Shown here piece after piece: positions 16,201 to 24,523 of a stretch of DNA of 64,000 nt. Numbering within the stretch: position 1 is the stretch's first letter; each line of letters opens with the position of its first letter. The notes under the pieces were generated by a model that was given only the letters and a program-made list of their open reading frames with translations, searched no databases and was not told where the DNA came from. Source of the DNA: JANMZO01 sp963763135 (GTDB lineage: Bacteria; Actinomycetota; Acidimicrobiia; Acidimicrobiales; JANYDT01); NCBI GenBank assembly GCA_963763135.1, contig CAVXNJ010000004.1, positions 1,116,001 to 1,180,000 on the forward strand, given 5' to 3'. The position numbers and the translations under genes are program-made.

Positions 16201-18182
16201 GAATTCAGGCCGGTGGTGTCGTAGAGCTCGATCTGATTGTTACGTGCGGCTCCGCTCGTGGGATACCAGCCAAGCCCACCCGAATCGGTGTCGAGCGGAT
16301 CCATGATCCCAAGGACGTATTCCTCCTTGCCCGGCGCCTTGGCGATAGCTCCAAGCGATGTTTCCTGATGTCCGCTTCCCGACGAGCCGAAGTTCTCGTG
16401 CGAATAGACCTCTCCCCCACCCGGACCCTGGGAGTTCGCCGCGCCTGTGATGGTGCCGCCTCCCATGGAGGCTCCCTTAGCCACCGATCCGCCACTTTCC
16501 AGAACGAACGATCCCGACGCGTTGGGTGCAGCACGCAGCAAGTCACCACCGTTGACGCCTTCGAGGTTTGCCGTCTGGTTCGTGGAGTTTGGCCGGCGGT
16601 TGCGGTATCCGAATTGGGCGCTGAGCCGATCGCCGAATGCCATCAGCAGTGACCCGTCGTCGTCGATCTCCAGATCAGTAAGCATGGGTTGGGGGCGGAT
16701 TGCGGCCCACGACTGGCTCGGTGGGTTGAACTCCGTATCGGTGTAACTGTCGTCCCACGGATTCCAGGAACAGCCGAGCGTGGAACCATAAACGCAGCCC
16801 TTGGTGAAGCTCAGTTGCACGCCGTTTCCGGGCGTCGAGTCTTCGACGAGGTTGGATGACCACGTTGCCGACGCGAGCCCCGACGGCAGGCCGCTGACCG
16901 GCAGGGTCCCCGACTCCGGGTTGTAGGCAAAGACAAACGCGGCAAGATCTGCTGCGGTACCTGAGCTGGCATCGCAGACGACACCGACGTAAATGATGCC
17001 GTCACTTACATCGAGGCCCCACGGGCGACTGGAACCGTTTACGCACGAAGGCGTAGGAATGGCGAGCGCGTTGCCTGCGGTCTTCGTCGCGATGTCGATC
17101 GGCTGCACCGTCTTCGCCATGAGATTGACGGCGTAGAGCGTCGTCCCATCTTCAGATATGTCGAGATCGCCCCAGCTGACTTTTCCGACCTGCGCGAACG
17201 CGGCGTCGTCGTCGCTCGGGTCGGTGTAGTTCACCAGGCCGCGTGTCGCATTGGCCTGTACCGCGCCACCATCGGTATCCACATCCGTGAACGGAGTCGA
17301 CCACGGGTTGTTTGCGGGAACCGGGTTCGACGCGTAGATCGCTCCGGGTCCGCCGGGACCCATTCCCGAGTGCCGTTTCAACATGGCGGAACTGAATACC
17401 GTTCCCGACGAGCGTTGGTAAGCGATGCCCCAAATGGAACCGGTCTCGCTCGCCTTCCCGATTCCGGACACACCGGTGCCGGAGTACGAGAGGGTGTACA
17501 CGGTGTCGAATGCGGCGGCATGGGCCGAGTTGGTCCCAACCGTTGGATCACCCGTGTCCTGTCGACCGGTGGCGATCTGTGGAGTGGTGGTCGGGTTCGT
17601 GAAGTCGGCCGGGTTGTTCACGCTCGTGGTGACCGTGGGATTCAACCGGGAGTCGACGAACTGCACAAACGAACCTGCCGAGTTCGGAGCGATGGCCCCC
17701 GCGGAGGCCACGCCCGGCTCGAGAAAGGCCTGCCAGGCCACGGGGATCTGGAACTCGATTCGGCACGTGCCTCGCACGTTGGGTCCGGTCAGGCTGTACG
17801 AACCGTTCTCTGCCGTCGTCGAGGTGGTGGCCGGTGTGTACACATCGTCGACCGACGAGGTCGAGGCGCCCTCGTCCGAGACACAAACCGCAGTGACATC
17901 TATTCCGCCCTGGCCGGGCTCCCCCGCGTCCCAGGAGCCGTTCGCGTTGTAGTCACGAAACACTCCAGAGCGGGGCGTCGCCGAATACCCGCCGCCGCTG
18001 ACCGTCCCGACGCTGGTCAGGACGGCGGAAGCGCCCGGCGACCCGATCGAGGACACCCCTACCGCCGCTCCCGCCACACCGATGGCCAACATCGAAGCGA
18101 CCGCTGCTTGCCGATGACGCCGCACTGCCACTCGAAACGACGCTGCGAGCGGCCTGGCGGACGCTGACTCTGCTTGGTTCAC
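13257..18182 (-). CDS. Giant sortase-anchored surface protein with SdrD-B-like repeats (paralogue 1)
   Basis: About 1641 aa. Start: a GTG with GGAG six bases upstream; an ATG at 18203 adds seven residues and lacks a ribosome-binding site. Order: signal peptide; SdrD-B/Cna-B-like domain (GVFRDYNANGSWDAGEP, about 75-165); a 500-residue region of repeated short strands like a beta-propeller (about 190-690); further SdrD-B-like domains near 690, 860 and 1050 (GNLVWNDQNANG, GNRVWFDTNNN, GDLVWVDGG); a DUF11-type domain (VTNNGPGSALTGLTVTDKLP, about 1200-1330); a Thr/Val linker of about 150 residues; a last SdrD-B domain (GVVWKDANRNGQKDPDE); sorting signal LAFTG, one membrane helix and RRRSR. It is exported and, by family logic, covalently anchored to the wall. 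Paralogue of the protein at 47624. Confidence 0.9.
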   Translation of the reverse strand: MNQAESASARPLAASFRVAVRRHRQAAVASMLAIGVAGAAVGVSSIGSPGASAVLTSVGTVSGGGYSATPRSGVFRDYNANGSWDAGEPGQGGIDVTAVCVSDEGASTSSVDDVYTPATTSTTAENGSYSLTGPNVRGTCRIEFQIPVAWQAFLEPGVASAGAIAPNSAGSFVQFVDSRLNPTVTTSVNNPADFTNPTTTPQIATGRQDTGDPTVGTNSAHAAAFDTVYTLSYSGTGVSGIGKASETGSIWGIAYQRSSGTVFSSAMLKRHSGMGPGGPGAIYASNPVPANNPWSTPFTDVDTDGGAVQANATRGLVNYTDPSDDDAAFAQVGKVSWGDLDISEDGTTLYAVNLMAKTVQPIDIATKTAGNALAIPTPSCVNGSSRPWGLDVSDGIIYVGVVCDASSGTAADLAAFVFAYNPESGTLPVSGLPSGLASATWSSNLVEDSTPGNGVQLSFTKGCVYGSTLGCSWNPWDDSYTDTEFNPPSQSWAAIRPQPMLTDLEIDDDGSLLMAFGDRLSAQFGYRNRRPNSTNQTANLEGVNGGDLLRAAPNASGSFVLESGGSVAKGASMGGGTITGAANSQGPGGGEVYSHENFGSSGSGHQETSLGAIAKAPGKEEYVLGIMDPLDTDSGGLGWYPTSGAARNNQIELYDTTGLNSQGFGKGNGLADIEILGSLAPVEVGNLVWNDQNANGVQDPGEPGMSGVTVDMIVGGHTYSAVTDGAGQYLFSSVARSGATTVPELDPANYRLSAADDSATVRIANAAGSSQQLNLAGLVPTEGNDATANAPQVIGSNSSDSDGVPNGTAVEVTFLLGSLGGGNDSNSASGDGVDREGFNRHIFDFGFTPRVSLGNRVWFDTNNNAALDGGEQPAIGVAVELFSDVNANGIIDVSEQTPVAYDTTDANGLYYFDQFTDASGNPLPAAHYLASGTYVIGVAKTNFGASGPLAGYHSSGTSINAAGVVSETIAPDPDNDTNADDNGTTQTTGFYAGGVLSLPVTVTPGDEPTGEEIGVFDNNDSAAISDDSSNLSIDFGFYTQSLGDLVWVDGGSGGGTSNDGLLNGTESGHDGVTVKLYAADGTTEIPVGPDGRLGTADDAAGGSLTVDGGLYRFTGLPEGSYVVKIEAPTGYVSTTDPVLGSTALGAESDDNGAGTGSGTIASGSFSLTPGSSANGSTVSNVDGSTSTTRVDFGLVELYDLTLLKTLTSSGPYSDASAVTFALTVTNNGPGSALTGLTVTDKLPTGLSFANPAATGTDWNCGAPSGQLITCAYIGATLASGDSAPPVTVNATVDTPAATGSMVNVAVVEPSPLQPGPESIPVGSTPDRFENGNNVPSGSDPSNNDSSIGVSVSAVASTTTTTTTVATSTTTTVVPVTSTSTTLAPTTTTTTTSTTLAPASTTTTVASTTVAPTTTTGVPTTTTEVPTTTSPDTATAVVTSTTEAATTTAPVASTIAPPLVVLTPSTTTVPSTTTSEVPLSATIPLIAPSTTVVAATVPEPTSEITGVVWKDANRNGQKDPDERPVAGAKVCLRKGETVVVTTADSQGSYVFDSLLPGTFVVCVQASTDPTNGPRERTVNLGANEHQTVNFGFSQVDVNGVEVERPSDLAFTGSPTAQLLALALVLLGLGGFAISWRRRSRVG
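13680..14130. repeat. Low-complexity repeat encoding the Thr/Val wall-spanning linker
   Basis: Runs of GTCGTC and GTGGTCG variants, coding on the minus strand for TTTTTT, TSTT and APTT blocks. Such tracts are slippage-prone and make the linker length variable among strains; they are coding, not a CRISPR or intergenic repeat. Confidence 0.8.
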
Positions 18183-18325
18183 AACACACTCCGGATACAT
18201 CACGATCGGCTGAGCCGCCCGATGGCAGCGTGAACCAATCGACAGGAAGTGTTGATGGCTTAAGAACGTCGGTCACCGTCCGAGACCGACAGGGCGAAAT
18301 CCCAACCGACGTCCTCCAGCGCCGT

Positions 18326-19316
18326 TTACATCCAGGGCGCTAAGGCCTCGGCCATGGTGTGAAGTTCGGCGTCGACGTCGCCGACGGGCTGAAACGCGAT
18401 CTCGGTCATCCCGGCGTTCCTCAGGTCCTCGACCCGAGCCCGGATTTGATCGATGGATCCGGTGAGCGGAGAGATCGTCGCCGCGGCCTCGGGGGTCATG
18501 ACCTGCCTATCGATATCGTTCATGCGGGTCAGGTGCCCTTCATGGAGCGTCAGGTGACGGACTTCTTCGGGGATGGCGTTGGCCAACTCCACAAACCGCT
18601 GAGCGTTCGGTAGCGAATCGAGCCGACCATCGTGCTGTTCCAAAAATGCGTGGTAGGCGACGGCGGCCGGAGCACCGGCCGCTTCCCACACCCGGTCGGT
18701 CGACAGGATTTCTCCCGGACGCACCACCGTCCCAAAGCCGAGCAACGTGGCCGAAGGGAGGTCGGCATAGGACGCGCCCGGACGCGGGCGACTGCTGAAA
18801 ACCCCGCAACCCAACGCAGCGGCCGTGGCCAGGCCTTTTGGGCCATTCACCCCAAGGACCCAGCGGACATCGATCGGCCGCCGCGGTGCATGACCTTCCC
18901 CGTGGAGCATTCGGGTCATGCGGCCCTCGATTTCGACCGTCTCACCCCGCAACAACGCCTGCACCACCCCGACCGATCCCGGCATGTCGGCCCACTTCAA
19001 CGGCTTCTGCCCCATCGCCCGGCGTCCGGTAAAACCGGTCCCCACCCCGACTACAACCCGGTCTTCGCCGATCAGGCTCACCAGGTGCGCGATTGCCGAG
19101 GCCGTGACCATCGGATGGCGAAGCGATGGGATCAACACCCCAGGTCCGAGCGTGATGCGAGACGTTCGCACGGCCGCCAACGCGAGCGTCATCCACACAT
19201 CGACCTGCAACGCCGGAGTGTCGTAGACCCAGGCGGTGTGATAGCCGAGCTTCTCGGCGGTTTCGATGTGGAGGGGCGTTTCGGGAACGGGCGGAAACGC
19301 GGCAGGAGATTCTCAT
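18326..19316 (-). pseudogene. Luciferase-like (F420-dependent type) oxidoreductase with an N-terminal frameshift
   Basis: The main frame encodes a luciferase-like monooxygenase barrel: VDVWMTLALAAVRTSRITLG, GPGVLIPSLRHPMVTA, VVVGVGTGFTGRRAMGQKP, WVLGVNGPKGLATA. From 19210 upstream the same frame continues as PLHIETAEKLGYHTAWVYDT, the expected first helix and strand, but runs into a stop without a start codon. An ATG at 19316 lies in another frame; removing one base near 19304 joins MRIS to AAFPPVPETP and the rest, giving a full N-terminus. As given, translation could only begin at a TTG at 19210, losing the first beta-alpha unit. Either a real disruption or a sequence error. Confidence 0.8.
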
Positions 19317-19394
19317 GCCGATGTTCTAATCGGTTCAGCCCAATCGCTCCAACGGGACCATCGCCGCTACGACACAAATGGTCACGGGTCGGTC

Positions 19395-19400
19395 TACGTT
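19395..19400 (+). promoter_or_regulatory. -10 box for the NIPSNAP-like gene (leaderless)
   Basis: TACGTT ends 6 nt before the ATG at 19407; no Shine-Dalgarno sequence. Confidence 0.5.
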
Positions 19401-19406
19401 GTGGAA

Positions 19407-19688
19407 ATGCCTCTCCAACTCCGACGCTACGAACTCGAACCCACCCTTGTCGACGAATGGCTGGCGTTCTTCAACGAGCTCACCCCGGTTCGAGCCGGCT
19501 TCGGGTTCCGTCTGGTATCGGCCTATCTCGATCGCGCCAACGCGGAGTTCACGTGGATTGTCGAACACGACAAGCCGTTCGCCGAAGCCGAGGCGGTTTA
19601 TCACTCGTCACCGGAGCGGGCCGCGCTCTTCGATGGCCGTCCGAAATTCGCCCGTGCCATGCACGTCTCGGATGTCGAATCGGTCTGA
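19407..19688 (+). CDS. NIPSNAP-like small protein
   Basis: 93 aa. QLRRYELEPTLVDEWLAFF, AYLDRANAEFTWIVEHDKPF and YHSSPERAALFDG follow the NIPSNAP / dimeric alpha-beta-barrel pattern. These proteins form ferredoxin-like dimers; biochemical function in bacteria is unclear. It diverges from the frameshifted luciferase-like gene and is followed by a strong terminator, so it appears monocistronic. Confidence 0.75.
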   Translation: MPLQLRRYELEPTLVDEWLAFFNELTPVRAGFGFRLVSAYLDRANAEFTWIVEHDKPFAEAEAVYHSSPERAALFDGRPKFARAMHVSDVESV

Positions 19689-19737
19689 GCTAACGGACTC
19701 GACTTCGTACGCGACGCCGTAGCGAGGCCGTACGCGA

Positions 19738-19769
19738 CGAAGGGTGAACCCGTTCGGGTTCACCCTTCG
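19738..19769 (+). terminator. Rho-independent-type terminator after the NIPSNAP-like gene
   Basis: A perfect 14-bp stem (CGAAGGGTGAACCC at 19738-19751 with 19756-19769), GTTC tetraloop, followed by a T-rich stretch. It probably also serves the convergent Ig-like repeat gene. Confidence 0.85.
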
Positions 19770-19848
19770 ATCTGGTTGTTCTTACCCCAGGCTCGAACCG
19801 ACTCGGATCAGTCTGCCCGGCAGGCCGTTGGGGCGTCAGGTGATCAGC

Positions 19849-21255
19849 TCAGGTCACGATCAGATCGAGTACGACCGTGGCGACATAGGTTCCCGAGGTT
19901 CCCGTGACGTTGAATTTGTAGTTGCCGGGCTTTGCGGTCACCTGGTCGGCAGATATGACGAGTGTCGTCGTAAGGCCGGAAGTGCTGGCTGCGCTCACGG
20001 TAATGCCGGCCGGCAGGCCGGAGGTGGTGATCGCCACCGGGCCGGAGAATCCACCGAACGGCTTCACGGTAACTCCGAAGAAATTCTGCACGCCTCGGGT
20101 AACGCCGACCACGCTGCGATCAGCGGCGATGCCGAATCCGGGGTTGGCGTTGACGATCAGCGAGACGTTGGTCTGGCGGACGAAGTTGCCGGAACGACCG
20201 GTGATCGTCAGGAAGTAGGTGCCGTTCGGCGTCCCGGCCGTGGTCGTCACCTGAAGCGTTGTGGTCTTGTCAGTCGACGCAGCCGTGAATTTTGCGGTGG
20301 TTCCGGTCGGGACGCCGGCGATCTCGAACGACACGATCGGCTTGACCGGAGACGCTGAAGCCAGATCAATCCGGTAGGAGTACGTGCCGGACTTGGTGGC
20401 GGTCTGGGTCACCGGCGTGACGACGTAGGCGAAGTCTGCGGCGGCCCGAACATTCAGGACAACGGCGGAGATCCGCTGCGTCGATCCGGCCGAAGCGATG
20501 ATCGTCATCACGTAGCGCCCACTAGGTGTGTTGCTGGCTGGGGTGACGAGGAGTACCGACGAATTGGAAAGGCTCGGGTTCTGGGAGAAACCGGCGCGGA
20601 GTCCGGTCGGGGCGTTGCTGAGCACGAAGTTGACGGGGCCGTTGTAGGCGGATCGGTCGATCGTGTAGGCGTACTGAACAGTCTCGTCGGTCTTTGCCGT
20701 CCGCTCGGTGTTGTCAACCGAGATCTGGAATTGCGGCGCCACGGTCACGGGCGGCTGGGTGACGGGAGGAAGTGTCGGTGGGACGGTCTGTGGAATGGTG
20801 GGCAGTGTGACCGGCGCAGCACCAGCGACGATCAATCGGAACAGTGCGACCTTGGTGCGCTTGTTCGATGTCGCGTAAAGCTTGTAGACAGCGTTAGACG
20901 AAGGTGCGTTGGCGGGAACGATCAGCGAAAGCCGGTAGCGGTTGGTGCCTACCCGGGCGATCTCGGCGTCGATGTAATCGGGAACGCCATCGATATCGAA
21001 GACGGGTGTCGCCTTGAAACCGCGCACGGCCTGGATGAACACCGGGAAGTTCGCCGTTTGTCCGGCGCCCACCCGCACGTTGTCGGGTGAGACCACAACG
21101 TTGAAATCGGGTCCAACGTTACGGACCCGGCGGGTGGCTTCGGCGGGGCCCGCCAGGGTGGCGAGAAGACCTACGACCGAAGCGAGGGTGACGAGGAGAC
21201 CTAATCCGGCGCCCAGGCGACGTTTGGTTCCGTGGTTGGAATACTTGCGAATCAC
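19849..21255 (-). CDS. Secreted Ig-like repeat protein
   Basis: 468 aa from a GTG with AAGGAG upstream. Signal peptide: RRLGAGLGLLVTLASVVGLL, cleaved near AEA. About four beta-sandwich repeats of roughly 90 residues follow, with recurrent motifs such as FNVVVSPDNVRVGAGQTANF, GLRAGFSQNPSLSNSSVLLV, GTTAKFTAASTDKTTTLQV and GITVSAASTSGLTTTLVIS, each ending in a strand like GTYFLTITGRSG. A Pro/Thr linker (TLPTIPQTVPPTLPPVTQPP) separates the first domain from the rest. There is no sorting signal or membrane helix, so it is probably released or held non-covalently. Function unknown; adhesion or surface-layer scaffolding is a guess. Confidence 0.8.
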   Translation of the reverse strand: MIRKYSNHGTKRRLGAGLGLLVTLASVVGLLATLAGPAEATRRVRNVGPDFNVVVSPDNVRVGAGQTANFPVFIQAVRGFKATPVFDIDGVPDYIDAEIARVGTNRYRLSLIVPANAPSSNAVYKLYATSNKRTKVALFRLIVAGAAPVTLPTIPQTVPPTLPPVTQPPVTVAPQFQISVDNTERTAKTDETVQYAYTIDRSAYNGPVNFVLSNAPTGLRAGFSQNPSLSNSSVLLVTPASNTPSGRYVMTIIASAGSTQRISAVVLNVRAAADFAYVVTPVTQTATKSGTYSYRIDLASASPVKPIVSFEIAGVPTGTTAKFTAASTDKTTTLQVTTTAGTPNGTYFLTITGRSGNFVRQTNVSLIVNANPGFGIAADRSVVGVTRGVQNFFGVTVKPFGGFSGPVAITTSGLPAGITVSAASTSGLTTTLVISADQVTAKPGNYKFNVTGTSGTYVATVVLDLIVT

Positions 21256-21484
21256 GTTGACTCCTTGAGAACTGAACCACTAATCAGGTGGATTACCAAT
21301 GACTACCGGCCACGTGTGAGGTAGGTGTGAGCGACCGGGCAGCGAGTCTTCATGTGGTTCGCCGAAGTTGTGTGGTGTGAAGGTTTGGGTAGGCCGTGTG
21401 CACCACCCGATGGTCCAAAACGCACACCAACCGAGCAACCAGCGGTCACGTCTTCGATGACAAAGATCAGACCGTGTCCGCCGC

Positions 21485-21490
21485 TACCCT
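21485..21490 (+). promoter_or_regulatory. -10 box for menB (leaderless)
   Basis: TACCCT ends 7 nt before the ATG at 21498; no Shine-Dalgarno sequence. Confidence 0.5.
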
Positions 21491-21497
21491 TGCTGCC

Positions 21498-22421
21498 ATG
21501 GCTACTCCGAAAAGCGACAAGGTTTCCGAAATATTTGATCCCACCGCGTGGCGAACGGTCGAGGGTTTTGAGGATCTCGTCGACATCACCTACCACCGGG
21601 CGATCGCTCACGGGACCGTCCGCATCGCGTTCAACCGACCTGAAATCCGGAACGCGTTCCGACCCTCGACCGTCGATGAACTCTTTCGAAGCCTCGACCA
21701 TGCGCGGATGACGACCGACGTCGGTTGCGTCCTTCTTACGGGTAACGGCCCGTCGCCTCGCGACGGTGGCTGGGCATTCTGCTCCGGTGGCGACCAACGC
21801 ATTCGTGGAAAAGACGGCTACAAGTACGCCGAGGGGGAAACGAAGGAAACCATCGATCCGGGCAAGACCGGCCGCTTGCACATCCTTGAGGTGCAACGAC
21901 TGATCCGGTTCATGCCCAAGGTGGTGATCTGCGTGGTACCCGGATGGGCCGCCGGCGGCGGTCACAGCCTTCACGTCGTCTCGGATCTGACCCTGGCGAG
22001 CCGTGAACATGCCCGTTTCAAGCAGACTGACGCCGACGTGGCCAGCTTCGACGGGGGCTTCGGGTCCGCGTATCTTGCCCGCCAGGTCGGTCAGAAATTC
22101 GCTCGCGAGATCTTCTTCCTCGGTTCCGAATACACGGCCGAAGATGCCTTCCGCATGGGCATGGTGAACAAGGTCGTCGATCACGCCGACCTCGAGAAAA
22201 CCGCCCTGGAATGGGGGCGGATCATCAACGGGAAAAGCCCGACTGCGCAGCGCATGCTCAAGTTCTCGTTCAACCTCATAGACGATGGACTGGTCGGGCA
22301 GCAGGTGTTTGCCGGCGAAGCCACCCGCCTGGCGTACGGCACCGACGAGGCTGCGGAAGGACGCGATTCGTTCCTGGAGAAGCGCTCGCCGGACTGGTCA
22401 CCCTACCCCTGGCATTTCTGA
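21498..22421 (+). CDS. menB: 1,4-dihydroxy-2-naphthoyl-CoA synthase MenB
   Basis: 307 aa crotonase-fold enzyme that closes the second ring of menaquinone from o-succinylbenzoyl-CoA. Landmarks are IAFNRPEIRNAFRPSTVDEL, GGWAFCSGGDQRIRG (oxyanion hole and the GDQ typical of MenB), WAAGGGHSLHVVSDLTLAS and DGGFGSAYLARQVGQKFARE. The C-terminal SPDWSPYPWHF also fits MenB. The start is set by leaderless spacing and the beginning of homology. No other men gene lies in the window; it converges with the nucleoside phosphorylase gene. Confidence 0.95.
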   Translation: MATPKSDKVSEIFDPTAWRTVEGFEDLVDITYHRAIAHGTVRIAFNRPEIRNAFRPSTVDELFRSLDHARMTTDVGCVLLTGNGPSPRDGGWAFCSGGDQRIRGKDGYKYAEGETKETIDPGKTGRLHILEVQRLIRFMPKVVICVVPGWAAGGGHSLHVVSDLTLASREHARFKQTDADVASFDGGFGSAYLARQVGQKFAREIFFLGSEYTAEDAFRMGMVNKVVDHADLEKTALEWGRIINGKSPTAQRMLKFSFNLIDDGLVGQQVFAGEATRLAYGTDEAAEGRDSFLEKRSPDWSPYPWHF

Positions 22422-22489
22422 GCGTCACATCGGAGAATTCGCACGCTTGACGCGCGGTTCGGGCTAACACCCAGACGGTCTCAGTTCCG

Positions 22490-23263
22490 CTAGGCCCACG
22501 CCTCGACGGCGGCAATGGCGGTGTCGATCGCAGCGTCGACCGCCCCTTCCTTGGCGGCGAAGACGATGTTCTCGCCCTCGGTGCGTTGCGCGATTACCGC
22601 GCATACACAGCCGGCCCGGAGCCCATATACCGACGCGAGCTTGAAGAGGGTCGCCGACTCCATCTCGTAGTTCAAGATCCCAAGGGCCCGGTACTCCGCC
22701 GTGATGCCCTGCAGCCAACGTTGCAGGGTGGGGTTCGCCGAGATCGAGGTGCGTTCCTGTCCTTCGAAGAACGTGTCGACCGAAGCGGTGATACCGACGT
22801 ACGACTCGAACCCGAGGCGTTCCGCGGCCTTTGCGAGTTCGACGGTCAAGAACGGATCGGCGACCGCCGGGTATTCGACCGGCGCCACGTCGATAGCCGC
22901 GCCCTGCCGTGAAAGCGCGGCCGAGCTGATCACGATCGAACCCGCGGGAACGTGCGGCTGAATCGAGCCGGTCGTACCGATACGGATGATCGTTTTGACC
23001 GGCAGCTGGGCCAGTTCATTGACCACGATGCTGGTCGACGGGCCGCCCATCCCACTCGTTGAGCAAAGGATCGGTCGTCCGTTCGGGAGATCAGCCACAA
23101 AGCTGGTCAGCCCCCGGTTTCTCGAAAGCACTCGCGCATTGGTCAGTTTCTCCGTTGCGATGTACTCGGACCGGTCGGGGTCACCCGACAGGAGGACGGC
23201 GGTGGGTGGGTTGCTCCCCAAGTCGCCGGATCCAAAGCCAATGTGGTGCAGCGTTTCGCTCAT
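22490..23263 (-). CDS. Nucleoside phosphorylase, uridine-phosphorylase-like
   Basis: 257 aa, PNP/UDP-phosphorylase family, cleaving nucleosides with phosphate to base and ribose-1-phosphate for salvage. Motifs are LLSGDPDRSEYIA (phosphate loop), STSGMGGPSTSIVVNELAQL, IRIGTTGSIQPHVPAGSIVI and ILNYEMESATLFKLASVYG (ribose-binding Met-Glu). The overall pattern is nearer to bacterial uridine phosphorylase than to PNP, but the exact base is not certain. Confidence 0.9.
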   Translation of the reverse strand: MSETLHHIGFGSGDLGSNPPTAVLLSGDPDRSEYIATEKLTNARVLSRNRGLTSFVADLPNGRPILCSTSGMGGPSTSIVVNELAQLPVKTIIRIGTTGSIQPHVPAGSIVISSAALSRQGAAIDVAPVEYPAVADPFLTVELAKAAERLGFESYVGITASVDTFFEGQERTSISANPTLQRWLQGITAEYRALGILNYEMESATLFKLASVYGLRAGCVCAVIAQRTEGENIVFAAKEGAVDAAIDTAIAAVEAWA

Positions 23264-23381
23264 GTGTTTAGTTTGCCCGACGGCGACCCGCCTGCCGTTA
23301 CCCGGATGAACCCGGGTGAACCCGAGTCACCTCGGGGTCGCCTTAGGGGCCGGTCTCCCCCGATCCGATGGCCATGGCTAC

Positions 23382-23387
23382 TAGCGT
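23382..23387 (+). promoter_or_regulatory. -10 box for the YbhN-type gene (leaderless)
   Basis: TAGCGT ends 7 nt before the ATG at 23395, which favours that start over the ATG at 23368. Confidence 0.5.
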
Positions 23388-23394
23388 TCACACT

Positions 23395-24435
23395 ATGAGC
23401 ACGCGTGCGACTCTGCGTCGTTTGGCCCCGTTGCTTCTGGCGATCGTCGTGATTGTCGGCACCTTTGTCGTCGTTCTTCCACGTTTCGCAAATTACGGAG
23501 ACGTCGCCGATGCGATGGGAAGCATGTCGACGCTGGCGCTCCTGGCGCTTTTCGTCACGGGAGCGCTGAACGTCCTCACATACGCACCGAATTGGATGGC
23601 GGCATTGCCCGGCCTGTCGTACAGGAAGTCGTTGCGCGTGACGTTGGCCGGTACGGCGATCGCCAACCTGGCGCCCCTGGGCGGCGCGGTCAGCATGGGG
23701 GTCCAGTACGCGATGTTTCGGGCGTGGGGGTTCGAGAAACGCGAGTCGTCGCGAGCGATGGTGGTTACCGGAGTTTGGAACAACCTCGTGAATCTCGCCC
23801 TGCCCCTCTGCGGGCTCGCCCTGTTGCTTCTACGGGGTGGACGCAATGCCGCCCTGGAAGTAAGCGCGCGTATCGGTACCGTTGTCTTCGTGATCGTGGC
23901 CGGAGCGTTCGCTCAGGTTCTCCGGAGTGACACCGGTGCGGTCAGCGTCGGGCACGTGGGCGATCGGTTCGTTCGGCTGTGGGACCGAATCCGCCGGAGA
24001 ACAACCGTGCGCGAATCAATGTCGGAAACGCTCGTGACGTTTCGACAGGACAGCGTCGAGTTGTTGAAGAAGCGGTGGTTGGCGCTCACGGTGTCGACGA
24101 TCGTCGGGGTCATGACCGTGTTTCTCGTCCTTGCGGTAGCCATCCGGGCCGTCGGGATCAAAGGCACCGATGTGACCGTTGCCGAGGCGTTCGCGGCATG
24201 GGCCAGCACGCGGCTGCTGAGCACCGCCTTCCCCGTGACACCCGGCGGCCTCGGCGTGGTCGATATCGGTTTAACAAGCGCGCTTACCGGATTTGGCGGA
24301 AAAGCCGAGCCGGTCGTGGCGGCGGTGCTTCTCTACCGTGCCGTGACCTGGCTGCCTCCGATCATCCTTGGTTCGTTCGCCTCGATCGGATGGCGCAAGC
24401 AAAGCCACGCCGCGTCGCCGAAGGATTCGGAATGA
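23395..24435 (+). CDS. YbhN / lysylphosphatidylglycerol-synthase-type membrane protein
   Basis: 346 aa, polytopic (about eight membrane helices). It belongs to the UPF0104 / LPG-synthase transmembrane family: LRRLAPLLLAIVVIVGTFVV as first helix, GTAIANLAPLGGAVSMGVQY and RLLSTAFPVTPGGLGVVDIG, which are the family's two conserved Pro/Gly-rich loops. The catalytic aminoacyl-transferase domain of MprF is absent, so it is a stand-alone membrane unit, in other bacteria linked to lipid flipping or lipid-linked glycan export. It precedes the S66 carboxypeptidase by about 90 bp on the same strand. Confidence 0.85.
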   Translation: MSTRATLRRLAPLLLAIVVIVGTFVVVLPRFANYGDVADAMGSMSTLALLALFVTGALNVLTYAPNWMAALPGLSYRKSLRVTLAGTAIANLAPLGGAVSMGVQYAMFRAWGFEKRESSRAMVVTGVWNNLVNLALPLCGLALLLLRGGRNAALEVSARIGTVVFVIVAGAFAQVLRSDTGAVSVGHVGDRFVRLWDRIRRRTTVRESMSETLVTFRQDSVELLKKRWLALTVSTIVGVMTVFLVLAVAIRAVGIKGTDVTVAEAFAAWASTRLLSTAFPVTPGGLGVVDIGLTSALTGFGGKAEPVVAAVLLYRAVTWLPPIILGSFASIGWRKQSHAASPKDSE

Positions 24436-24523
24436 CGGCAGTCATCGGTGTTGCTCCTGTTCCACCTGCGGGGACGAGGCAAGCCGATTCCGCTTTGCCG
24501 CACTCTGACGAAGCGGTATCGCG

